A stretch of DNA of 21,512 nt from CAZQWJ01 sp964597265 (GTDB lineage Bacteria; Patescibacteriota; 4484-211; JAGQKX01): positions 1 to 21,512 of the forward strand of contig CAZQWJ010000020.1 of the NCBI GenBank assembly GCA_964597265.1. Direction: 5' to 3'. The translations under genes were made by a program, and so were the position numbers. Below the pieces are notes generated by a model that had not been told where the DNA came from, did no database searches, and was given only the letters and a program-made list of their open reading frames with translations. Each line of letters starts with the position of its first letter. The stretch's first letter is position 1. Of this stretch, positions 16,041-21,512 are shown in pieces.

Positions 16041-16717
16041 CGGAGTGGGTTTCGTAAGCTAACGCGTTAAGCGGGCCGCCTGGGGAGTACGGCCGCAAGG
16101 TTAAAACTCAAAGGAATTGACGGGGGATCGCACAAGCGGTGGAGCGCGTTCTTTAATTGGATGATCAGCCAAGAACCTTACCAGGGTTTGACATTCCATT
16201 CTTAATGCCGCTATGAAAGTAGTTGGAATCTGCTTGCAGGGGATGGAACAGGTGTTGCACGGCTGTCGTCAGCTCGAGTCGTGAGACGTAGGGTTCAGTC
16301 CTACATCGAGCGCAACCTATACTGTATGTTGTATCACTTATACAGGACTGCCCCGGTAACGGGGAGGAAGGCGTAGACGACGTCTAGTCAGCGTTGCCCT
16401 TATGCCCTGGGCGAGAAACGCGCTACAATGGCCATGACAATGGGTTGCCACGTCGCGAGGCGGAGCTAATCCCCAAACATGGTCTCAGTTCGGATTGTAG
16501 TCTGCAACTCGACTACATGAAGTTGGAATCGCTAGTAATCGTGTATCAGCCACGGCACGGTGAATACGTTCTCGATCCTTGTACACACCGCCCGTCAGCT
16601 CAGGAAAGTTGAGAACAGCCGAAGGCTCACTTTGGTGGGTTTAAGCTGGGTTCAATGATCAGGGGTAAGTCGTAACAAGGTGTCCGTAGGGGAATCTGCG
16701 GACGGATCACCTCCTTT

Positions 16718-16968
16718 CTAGGAGTAACTTCCGAAGCAGCGCTGGGTTATTCTGGCGGTTAGCTTTTGGTCGTTGGCTTTAAGCCAATAGCCATTAGCTA
16801 ATGACTAAGTTAGACAATGTCCTAAACTGCATTTGCACTTTATACGGTTTGCTGGAAAACCGACCGCTATCGCGGATAGCGACAATTTCCACGTTCGCAC
16901 TTTATACCCACCGTCGCTCTTGGAGCTATGGTGGGCACGCGTTCCTGTTGCTATTTTGGTTTCTAAAG
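16718..16968. other. 16S trailer region, no 23S gene
   Basis: 250 bp between the 16S 3' end and the terminator. No tRNA cloverleaf and no start of a 23S gene can be seen. It holds the TTAGCT-type hairpin at 16757-16806 and a GCTATCGCGGATAGC hairpin near 16865-16880. Confidence 0.6.
16757..16806. repeat. TTAGCT-type hairpin repeat
   Basis: An imperfect hairpin of about 23 pairs centred on TTGGCTTTAAGCCAA, with arms beginning TTAGCTTTTGG and ending CCATTAGCTAA. The left arm is about 80% identical to the arm of the V1 insertion inside the 16S gene (15114-15136), so both belong to one repeat family. Confidence 0.65.
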
Positions 16969-16995
16969 AAAAAACCCGCTTCGGCGGGTTTTTTT
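16969..16995. terminator. Terminator after the 16S gene
   Basis: AAAAAACCCGC-TTCG-GCGGGTTTTTTT: five GC pairs extended by A-T pairs, UUCG tetraloop, seven T. The A run on the left makes it usable on both strands. Confidence 0.92.
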
Positions 16996-17018
16996 ATTTG
17001 ATACATCAACAATCCTCA

Positions 17019-17047
17019 TTGACAAATACTATACTATAGGGTAATAT
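17019..17047 (+). promoter_or_regulatory. Strong sigma-70-type promoter
   Basis: TTGACA (17019-17024), 17 nt, TAATAT (17042-17047). The start point is near 17054, giving a leader of about 100 nt before the ATG at 17155, unlike the leaderless genes elsewhere in the window. Confidence 0.8.
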
Positions 17048-17112
17048 CGGTGCGTTGAACGGGGTGGATTTACAGGTGGTTAATCTTTCTCGTTTTTGAG
17101 TTTATTTTTAGC

Positions 17113-17152
17113 CCGCGTGGCGAAAGCACCGCGGAACCGACCAGGGAGGTCG
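17113..17152 (+). promoter_or_regulatory. Leader hairpins around the ribosome binding site
   Basis: CCGCG (17113-17117) pairs with CGCGG (17130-17134). CGACC (17138-17142) pairs with GGTCG (17148-17152). The second hairpin places the Shine-Dalgarno GGGAGG (17144-17149) in its loop and 3' arm, 5 nt before the ATG. It could modulate translation. Confidence 0.45.
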
Positions 17153-17154
17153 AA

Positions 17155-17544
17155 ATGAACGATGTGCTTGAGTGGCTTCGGGAGTGGGGTCTGGACCAGG
17201 ATCCAACTTGGCCGCTGCTCCGTTCGGTTGTTATGGTAAGAGGGGTCAAACGCACGGGGGTAGCGATCCTCCCGGGCGACATTACCCCCGAAGAAATGGA
17301 GCTCTTTTTTGTCCTCAGGGATGTGCCGGACATTCCGGTGCACTTTTCTCCCTGTGGGCATGTGTTGAGTTTGCATCCCGCAGTGGTTATGGAGACCGGC
17401 GAAGGGATGCAACAGCTCTTGTCAGGAGCTGAGACTGTGCTTCTGACAGGTGATTGTCCTGCCTGCCGGGCTGAGTGGGAGGCAGAAAGGGCTGCTCAGG
17501 AACAGCAGCGCCGGCACCCGTGGTGGTGGCCTTTTTCTGGTTAG
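17155..17544 (+). CDS. Hypothetical protein with RING-like zinc half-site
   Basis: 129 residues, family not recognised. The C-terminal half has PCGHVLSLHP (66-75; Cys67, His69) and DCPACRAEW (100-108; Cys101, Cys104). The order CxH...CPxCR is that of the second zinc site of RING/treble-clef domains; the cysteines of a first site are absent, so at most one zinc is bound. The N-terminal half is helical then strand-rich (LRSVVMVRGVKRTGVAIL) and an acidic helix TPEEMELFFVL follows. The tail is charged and ends in HPWWWPFSG. No membrane segment. GGGAGG lies 5 nt before the ATG. Base composition is G+C-rich compared with mnmA or polA, and a strong promoter and terminator flank it, suggesting high expression as a single gene. 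Function unknown; protein-protein contact is only a guess. Confidence 0.75.
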   Translation: MNDVLEWLREWGLDQDPTWPLLRSVVMVRGVKRTGVAILPGDITPEEMELFFVLRDVPDIPVHFSPCGHVLSLHPAVVMETGEGMQQLLSGAETVLLTGDCPACRAEWEAERAAQEQQRRHPWWWPFSG

Positions 17545-17554
17545 CTGGTTCTAT

Positions 17555-17590
17555 CCTCGGCCGGATGTTGTATCCGGCCGAGGGTTTTTT
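17555..17590 (+). terminator. Rho-independent terminator
   Basis: A perfect 12-bp stem CCTCGGCCGGAT / ATCCGGCCGAGG with a 5-nt loop, then G and six T (17585-17590). It ends the zinc-motif gene. Confidence 0.93.
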
Positions 17591-17594
17591 GTTT

Positions 17595-17710
17595 GGAGGT
17601 TCCACTATTGCCCCTTCCGGGGCCATGGGTAGGCTTCCTTCTATATTTATGAATAGATCTAGCCTACCCGCCATCCTCCCGAAGGGCACGTCACAAGACG
17701 TGCCCTTTTT
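17595..17710 (+). ncRNA. Candidate structured RNA with terminator
   Basis: Between two terminators lies a compact fold. Closing stem GGAGG (17595-17599) / CCTCC (17675-17679) encloses hairpin GCCCC-ttcc-GGGGC (17610-17623) and hairpin GGGTAGGCT (17627-17635) / AGCCTACCC (17661-17669), whose long loop has an inner TCTAT/ATAGA stem. Immediately after is a 9-bp terminator GGGCACGTC-acaa-GACGTGCCC with five T (17684-17710). No open reading frame of note fits. No clear promoter is visible, so it may come from readthrough or processing of the upstream transcript. The downstream gene has its own leaderless promoter, which argues against a riboswitch for it. Confidence 0.5.
17684..17710 (+). terminator. 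Rho-independent terminator
   Basis: GGGCACGTC-acaa-GACGTGCCC, nine pairs, followed by five T. It stops any transcript from the left before the ART-like gene. Confidence 0.88.
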
Positions 17711-17763
17711 CTTTGTGGTAGAGATTTTTGTGACTCATTAGTATTATGGTGTTTTCAGTTTGC

Positions 17764-17769
17764 TACAAT
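17764..17769 (+). promoter_or_regulatory. -10 box of the ART-like gene, leaderless
   Basis: TACAAT ends 6 nt before ATG 17776. There is no purine-rich ribosome binding site in between. A GTG at 17773 is in frame but less likely. Confidence 0.55.
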
Positions 17770-17775
17770 TAGGTG

Positions 17776-18387
17776 ATGGAGAAAATACATTCATTAGCAG
17801 AGTATAGGACGGCGAGAGGGCAATATCTCGAAGACTCAAAAAGATTATTGTCAGATTTGGGCCCGGAGAATAGAGAAGATTTTTGGGCCAGTAAAGAATT
17901 GATACGGGAAGAGATGCTGGACCGATTGCAAAGGCTAATAGATTTTCGATCCGAGGCAGGTAAAAAACTAGGTGTCACGTTACACCATACATCAAATGGT
18001 TCTGCTTGGAATGGACACATGTTTGTGGGCGCTATAGTTGACCTCGTGCCGGGTATGCACAACTATTGGGGAACCGGTGTGTATTTTTCCGAACAAGACA
18101 TGGTTGATTTTTATGGTAGGAGAGCTCAGAAAGAAACTGGAGATGGAGAAAAGCCAGTAACATTTATACTAGATGCATTGAATGTTGACGGGTTTGATGC
18201 GTTTGCACATTATGCTGATCCAAAGCAAGGTAGGGGACATCACAGTAATGTTGCTATAGTAAGGGTGCAGATACAAGAAGTAACAGAGGAGGATAATAGA
18301 ATTGTTGCTAGAGGAACAGCAGATAGAGTGCCGATTCCGAGAGGTGAATTGAGAAAATTACGAAAGGAGTTGGGAATAAAGAAGTAG
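17776..18387 (+). CDS. Putative ADP-ribosyltransferase-fold protein
   Basis: 203 residues, family not certain. An N-terminal helical part (1-62) precedes a region that resembles the PARP-like ADP-ribosyltransferase core: VTLHHTSNG (68-75) matches the H-[GH]-[ST] strand that binds NAD, and YWGTGVYFSEQDMVDFYGRRA (97-117) matches the G-x-G-[IV]-Y-F-[AS]-[DE]...Y signature. His70 or His71 and Tyr103 would be the first two residues of the H-Y-E triad; the third could be Glu168, Glu171 or Glu172 in the strand VRVQIQEVTEE. A basic tail ends LRKLRKELGIKK. No membrane segment or signal peptide, so it acts in the cytosol or is delivered by another route. Leaderless, with its own promoter; the next gene also has its own. 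Other ART-fold enzymes such as tRNA 2'-phosphotransferases cannot be excluded. Confidence 0.5.
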   Translation: MEKIHSLAEYRTARGQYLEDSKRLLSDLGPENREDFWASKELIREEMLDRLQRLIDFRSEAGKKLGVTLHHTSNGSAWNGHMFVGAIVDLVPGMHNYWGTGVYFSEQDMVDFYGRRAQKETGDGEKPVTFILDALNVDGFDAFAHYADPKQGRGHHSNVAIVRVQIQEVTEEDNRIVARGTADRVPIPRGELRKLRKELGIKK

Positions 18388-18441
18388 TCTATTTTAAGTC
18401 ACAAACTCCCAATAATCACCTTTTGCGATGATTTCTTGAAG

Positions 18442-18447
18442 TATAAT
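18442..18447 (+). promoter_or_regulatory. -10 box, leaderless
   Basis: TATAAT ends exactly 6 nt before ATG 18454. No Shine-Dalgarno and no clear -35 box. Confidence 0.6.
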
Positions 18448-18453
18448 TAAAAC

Positions 18454-18864
18454 ATGTTAAGAAGGAGCGAACTCGATTATGTCGTCATAAGAGAGGTTAA
18501 AAAAAGAACCAAAAATGGTCTTGGTGATCTTATCAATCAGCCTGTGGGGCTGGTTCAACGTTGGTTTCAGATAATGGGTAAAGTCTGTTCTACTTATGAT
18601 GAGGCGTTAAACAGGGTAATGGAAGAAGGTGGGTTTGGTCGTCAAGAAGCAGAAGAGTACGTTGGGACGTTAGAAATTCAAGAATGGAATCCTGTCGTTT
18701 TGGAACAGGCAAAGATTCTCAATATAGAAAACGGGATAAGAAATATCCCTGGCGAATTTGGACAGTTTATGACTCGTGAGGAAATATTGTCTGAATTAGG
18801 CAAAGTTGTTGAGGGCAATGAGGATTCTGAAGTTCAACATCCTCATCGTGAGGGTCGTTTGTAA
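18454..18864 (+). CDS. Hypothetical helical protein (136 aa)
   Basis: Function not recognised. The 136 residues are mostly helical and charged, with a basic N-terminus (REVKKRTKNGLGDL), a central part GKVCSTYDEALNRVMEEGG then FGRQEAEEYVGTLEIQEWNP, and a C-terminal tail ending EVQHPHREGRL. A single Cys (residue 47 or so) and no zinc motif. No signal peptide or membrane segment. It lies 66 bp after the ART-like gene on the same strand with a perfect TATAAT 6 nt before its ATG, so it can be made independently. A functional pairing with the ART-like gene (for example as an immunity or regulatory partner) is conceivable but rests only on adjacency. Confidence 0.65.
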   Translation: MLRRSELDYVVIREVKKRTKNGLGDLINQPVGLVQRWFQIMGKVCSTYDEALNRVMEEGGFGRQEAEEYVGTLEIQEWNPVVLEQAKILNIENGIRNIPGEFGQFMTREEILSELGKVVEGNEDSEVQHPHREGRL

Positions 18865-19259
18865 CGTTTCTTTGCATACGTGTTAAATTATTTCATATAA
18901 GTTAGTTAAAACGTAGGGGATTATTAGTATGTTCTCTTGAATTTGTTGACTGTAAAGGTTAGAATTGGTGTGCTGTACTAAGGTAAGATTTAATGCAGTT
19001 CTTGAGGCTGTTTTGGCATAGCCAAGAACATTTTCGTATCCCGTATGTTTTACATGAGATACGGCAGGATTTAGATATGCGAACGTTGTTCGCAATTGTT
19101 TCAAAACAAGTTTTTGAAACGTGAGTGTTTGCGAGGTATCCTTCTTGGCATAGCCAAGACTACTGTAATGTTGTGTCCTCCTTCGCGTAACGCTTCGGAG
19201 GACTAATTCGACTGGTAGAAAATGCTTCGCTTAGGCTTGCATTTTCTAAGTCTCATTGA
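18865..19259. repeat. Hairpin array upstream of tRNA-Ile
   Basis: 395 bp without a gene. After a plain A+T-rich stretch (18865-18990) come seven inverted repeats in a row: GTTCTT/AAGAAC (18998-19029, inner GGCT/AGCC), CCGTAT/ATACGG (19041-19064), GCGAAC-gtt-GTTCGC (19079-19093), GTTTCAAAA/TTTTGAAAC (19098-19120), CTTGGC-ata-GCCAAG (19144-19158), GTCCTCC/GGAGGAC with inner GCG/CGC (19175-19203) and TAGAAAATGC/GCATTTTCTA (19216-19248). The 15-mer TTGGCATAGCCAAGA occurs twice (19013 and 19145). None has a T-tract, so they are not ordinary terminators. Confidence 0.75.
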
Positions 19260-19336
19260 GGGCGCGTAGCTCAGCTGGTTAGAGCGCGAAACTGATAATT
19301 TCGAGGTCGGAGGTTCGAGTCCTCCCGTGCCCACCA
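19260..19336 (+). tRNA. tRNA-Ile (anticodon GAT)
   Basis: A standard 77-nt cloverleaf: acceptor GGGCGCG/CGTGCCC, D arm with AGCTCAGCTGGTTAGAGC, anticodon stem CGAAA/TTTCG with loop CTGATAA giving GAT, T arm GGAGG-TTCGAGT-CCTCC, discriminator A and encoded CCA (19334-19336). It stands alone, not in an rRNA operon. The encoded ACCA is also the left arm of a 9-bp hairpin (19333-19355), and the gene's 3' end is duplicated at 19489. Confidence 0.96.
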
Positions 19337-19340
19337 TGTA
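19322..19340 (+). repeat. Direct repeat, copy 1 (tRNA 3' end)
   Basis: CTCCCGTGCCCACCATGTA covers the last 15 nt of tRNA-Ile including CCA plus ATGT A downstream. An identical copy is at 19489-19507, 167 bp away. Duplication of a tRNA 3' end is the usual mark of site-specific integration. Confidence 0.85.
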
Positions 19341-19753
19341 CTGAATGTACATGGTGCATATAACGGTCAAGTGTTGTTCCAAGTTCAAACTTGTTTGAAT
19401 GGCTGTGTACAGAAGCCTTTCGAACAAGTTCGAACAGAGTACCATGTTTGAGAGTTATACACGTCAGATGCATTAGAGCATCTGACGTCTCCCGTGCCCA
19501 CCATGTAATAAAACTTGATTTTCAAGTTTTAAACGTGGCGCAGCCACTTTGAAATACAGAAAATCTTAGTTTTATTAGTGGGACGTTTAAATTGCAGAGT
19601 AATTTATTACGTTCCTACGTGGGAGAACCAACGCAGCAAGCGATAGCGATGCACGAAGCTAGAGCTTTACAGTGTCACGTTTTCGCCGCTTAGGCGAATT
19701 ACGTGACAAGCTCTAACCTGCCTGCGCAGGCAGGCGTGGCAGGTTACCACCAA
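19337..19753. repeat. Hairpin array downstream of tRNA-Ile
   Basis: 417 bp without a gene, tiled by inverted repeats: ACCATGTAC/GTACATGGT (19333-19355), TTCAAA/TTTGAA (19384-19399), TTCGAAC/GTTCGAA (19419-19434), ACGTCAGATGC/GCATCTGACGT (19461-19488), AAAACTTGA/TCAAGTTTT (19510-19530), TTTAAACGT/ACGTTTAAA (19528-19591) around GTGGC/GCCAC (19535-19547), GTAAT/ATTAC (19599-19610), a three-part stem TAGAGCT + TGTCACGT + TCGCC with its inverse (19660-19715), and an 18-bp perfect palindrome (19717-19734) that competes with AACCTGCC/GGCAGGTT (19715-19745). No T-tracts follow them. Confidence 0.8.
19489..19507 (+). repeat. Direct repeat, copy 2
   Basis: Identical 19-bp copy of the tRNA-Ile 3' end. 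It begins directly after an 11-bp hairpin (19461-19488). The upstream part of a tRNA is not present, so this is a scar or attachment site, not a second gene. Confidence 0.85.
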
Positions 19754-20686
19754 CTACCTATTAGCTTCTAAGAGGATAAAGAGGATGTAGACCGCCATGA
19801 GCATCATGCCTTCGAGGCGTGAGACTTCTCGTTTGCTCTTGGCAACATGCAGAAAAATTCCCAATCCTACAATAAATGTAGCAAAACCCAGAGCCGGTTG
19901 CTGTCCAAGCACAATAGAGTTTTGATTGGCCAATGTAAGCACACCGATGGTAAGTGTATTGAGTGCGGATGAGCCGATGTAGTTTCCTAGTGCGATATCG
20001 TTTTTTCTTGCCATGACGGCACGTATGGCGATAGAGAGTTCTGGAATATTGGTTCCGATAGAAATAACAAGCAAGCTGATAATAAACGCTGATGTGTTCA
20101 GCTGCTCACCCAAGATGACGGTTTGGTCAACCAACAGATTGCTGGCATAAAACAACATACCCATGCCAGCTAGGATCTTGAATAGCTCAAGAGAAAGTGA
20201 TTGTAAAGAAAACTGCACATGTATGAGTTTGACGAAGGTGTTTGATTTTTTGCCTTGTGTATAAAAGAAGTTGACGTATACAACTAGACAAACAATAGCG
20301 TCCACCAGAGAGAAGTGGTTGTTGAGCGCCAAGATGGCGGGCATACCGATGACAATCACTGATCCGACCAGGTCGCGGTATGAAAAATCATGGTTGAGTC
20401 CGATGCCATTGGCCAGGACCGCGAGTAACGGGATGATCAAAAGAAAGATTACTACTGAGCTCCCAATGAGATTCCCGACAAATATCTCAGGCTGGTTTTC
20501 CATAATCGCCGAAACCCCAACAAGTATCTCTGTCAAAGATGTAAAAAAACCCAAAATGAGAAACGATGTAGCAAATCCGGATATCTTAAAGATACGCGAG
20601 ATCTTAATGACTGCACTCAGAGCCAAGCCCGATCCTATCCATAGAATTACAAAAGATATAAAAAAGATGACGAACGTGGATGACAT
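19754..20686 (-). CDS. Ca2+/Na+ antiporter, CaCA family
   Basis: 310-residue inner-membrane cation exchanger with about ten hydrophobic segments. The two inverted alpha-repeats of the family are clear. Alpha-1 (about 48-80) has GFFTSLTEI...VGNLIGSS, with Glu53 and Gly-Asn 71-72; the usual TSxPE reads TSLTE. Alpha-2 (about 209-242) has ISIGTNIPELSI...ALGNYIGSS with Glu216. These glutamates bind the cation in the family. It most resembles YrbG-type proteins that exchange calcium for sodium or protons; the ion is not certain. ATG 20686 is chosen because a longer frame would run into the terminator of the preceding gene at 20706-20738. The leader is therefore no more than about 20 nt, and no Shine-Dalgarno is visible. 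Confidence 0.9.
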   Translation of the reverse strand: MSSTFVIFFISFVILWIGSGLALSAVIKISRIFKISGFATSFLILGFFTSLTEILVGVSAIMENQPEIFVGNLIGSSVVIFLLIIPLLAVLANGIGLNHDFSYRDLVGSVIVIGMPAILALNNHFSLVDAIVCLVVYVNFFYTQGKKSNTFVKLIHVQFSLQSLSLELFKILAGMGMLFYASNLLVDQTVILGEQLNTSAFIISLLVISIGTNIPELSIAIRAVMARKNDIALGNYIGSSALNTLTIGVLTLANQNSIVLGQQPALGFATFIVGLGIFLHVAKSKREVSRLEGMMLMAVYILFILLEANR

Positions 20687-20705
20687 ATCTATACCATTTA
20701 AACAC

Positions 20706-20738
20706 AAAAAAAACCGGTGCGGAAGATCCGCACCGGTT
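20706..20738 (-). terminator. Rho-independent terminator
   Basis: On the minus strand a perfect 12-bp stem AACCGGTGCGGA / TCCGCACCGGTT with a 3-nt loop is followed by a run of eight T (the A run at 20706-20713). It ends the secreted-protein gene and separates it from the exchanger. Confidence 0.92.
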
Positions 20739-20755
20739 CGTGCTACTGGCACTAT

Positions 20756-21469
20756 CTAGGGCAGGGGAAGGTACGACATGTCGTATACCCACACCCCACC
20801 CTGTGAATTAGAAAACACTACATTCTGCGGAGGGACACTCCGCATAAGTGCGGGGCCCCAACCCGCCGCGTCGCTTAGAACGCGCAGACTCGATCCGCCC
20901 GTCTGCTGGATGACGGACCGAGCGGCGGTATCTGTGGCCTGCCACATGATACGGCCCATTCCGTTGCCTTCGAGCCACTTGGCAACCTCGATGTGGCCGA
21001 TCCAGGCTTCAGATTGGTTGGCCAAAGACGAAGGAACCCCGTCCACCTCTGCCAGTCTGATGCGCATGACCTGGCCATGTGCCAGTTTATGCTCACCAGA
21101 CCAGAGCTGGACGTCCACGATGGTCTTTCCGTCTTTGTGGGAGACCTGGGCGGTCCAACCGCACGGTTGGCCGGTCAGTGCCGAGACCAGCTTGCAAAAG
21201 TCCGGATCTAGGATCGCGGGACCATTGAACGCCTCAATTGCCACCCACTCACTTGCGGCAGTCGCGGCGACGGCCATAGCGATCTGACTCTGCGCCTGCT
21301 GCGATCCGATAGACTGGAGTGTCCAGTCTATTGAGGCCTGCGGATGCGGGTTGCCCAAGTTCGGCGCAGGTACGGTAATCTCGGGCCTCGGGCCCAAGAT
21401 GATGACCGCGCCGAACGCGAGCAGAGCGAAGAGCATAAAAGCTCCAAGACTAGCTGCTGCTCGGGTCAT
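20756..21469 (-). CDS. Secreted or membrane-anchored hypothetical protein
   Basis: 237 residues. A single N-terminal hydrophobic segment (about 7-26, AAASLGAFMLFALLAFGAVI) acts as a signal peptide or anchor, placing the rest outside the membrane. The mature part has two Cys (DPDFCKLVSALTGQPCGW) that could form a disulfide. The segment EAWIGHIEVAKWLEGNGMGR followed by IMWQATDTAARSV (about 154-186) resembles motif A of GNAT acetyltransferases (xxGxG after a strand), but a GNAT outside the cell would be unusual, so this is tentative. GGAGGT lies 5 nt before the ATG. Base composition is strongly G+C-rich compared with the exchanger. The ATG overlaps the TGA of an upstream frame (ATGA), so it is probably the second gene of an operon that continues beyond the window, ended by the terminator at 20706-20738. 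Confidence 0.75.
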   Translation of the reverse strand: MTRAAASLGAFMLFALLAFGAVIILGPRPEITVPAPNLGNPHPQASIDWTLQSIGSQQAQSQIAMAVAATAASEWVAIEAFNGPAILDPDFCKLVSALTGQPCGWTAQVSHKDGKTIVDVQLWSGEHKLAHGQVMRIRLAEVDGVPSSLANQSEAWIGHIEVAKWLEGNGMGRIMWQATDTAARSVIQQTGGSSLRVLSDAAGWGPALMRSVPPQNVVFSNSQGGVWVYDMSYLPLP

Positions 21470-21512
21470 TGCGCACCTCCGTTGCCCTCGCTGGACAAGG
21501 GGCCGCCTTCGA
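21466..21512 (-). CDS. C-terminal end of an upstream gene (partial)
   Basis: On the minus strand a frame open from the window edge codes for EGGPLSSEGNGGAQ and stops at TGA (21468-21466), overlapping the next ATG as ATGA. The Gly/Ser-rich tail and the overlap suggest a real upstream operon member, but only about 14 codons are visible, so its identity is unknown. Confidence 0.45.
   Translation of the reverse strand, partial: EGGPLSSEGNGGAQ

Noticed and set aside
16394..16612. 72-codon frame inside the 16S gene
   Set aside because: It lies wholly in conserved rRNA sequence.
18998..19248. Series of rho-independent terminators
   Set aside because: None of the stems is followed by a T-tract on either strand.
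19203..19473. Minus-strand frames of 64-80 codons across tRNA-Ile
   Set aside because: They are antisense to the tRNA and the hairpins and have no start signals. The string GGLEPPTSKLS is a well-known spurious translation of antisense tRNA sequence.
18865..19753. CRISPR array
   Set aside because: The repeats are inverted, not regularly spaced direct repeats, and each hairpin differs in sequence. No cas genes are in the window.
20687..20752. Upstream extension of the cation exchanger
   Set aside because: The extra residues would be encoded by the terminator stem of the preceding gene.

Overview
The window looks like a chromosomal segment from an uncultivated bacterium of the Candidate Phyla Radiation (Patescibacteria). 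This is inference. It rests on a 16S rRNA gene with expanded helices and substitutions in the 530 loop, at least five genes whose -10 box lies exactly 6 nt before the ATG (leaderless transcription), a TrmB-type regulator, and an archaeal-type ATP-dependent DNA ligase beside bacterial ftsH, polA and mnmA. I do not assign a phylum within the CPR.

Layout. 1-135: tRNA-Met(CAT) on the minus strand with its promoter. 222-5756: ftsH, polA and a family-4 glycosyltransferase as one overlapping operon, followed by a membrane GT2-like glycosyltransferase (5928-7466). 7467-10532: a Fic-domain protein with a C-terminal winged helix, and an ATP-dependent DNA ligase 5 nt behind it. 10582-13431: a TrmB-like regulator diverging from a small G+C-rich gene, then a Phd/VapC-type toxin-antitoxin pair and a putative sigma-like double-HTH protein, all three on the minus strand. 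13507-14631: mnmA. 14632-16995: a 16S rRNA gene with two hairpin insertions, its own terminator and no 23S gene downstream. 17019-18864: a G+C-rich gene with a RING-like zinc half-site, a candidate structured RNA ending in a terminator, an ADP-ribosyltransferase-like protein and an unknown helical protein. 18865-19753: about 890 bp tiled with inverted repeats around a tRNA-Ile(GAT), whose 3' end is duplicated 167 bp downstream. 19754-21512: a CaCA-family cation exchanger, a secreted protein with a possible GNAT-like segment, and the last codons of a gene entering from the right.

Two expression styles coexist. Most genes with recognisable promoters are leaderless or translationally coupled (ATGA overlap or a few nt). 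Three G+C-rich genes of unknown function (11472, 17155, 21469) have strong Shine-Dalgarno sequences; the first two also have longer leaders and very stable terminators, and a stable terminator follows the third.

The most unusual items are the hairpin array around tRNA-Ile, the 16S insertions that share a repeat family with the 16S trailer, the apparent C522-G527 to A-U change in the 530 loop, the three-way-junction RNA at 17595-17710, and the PARP-like/ART-like protein.
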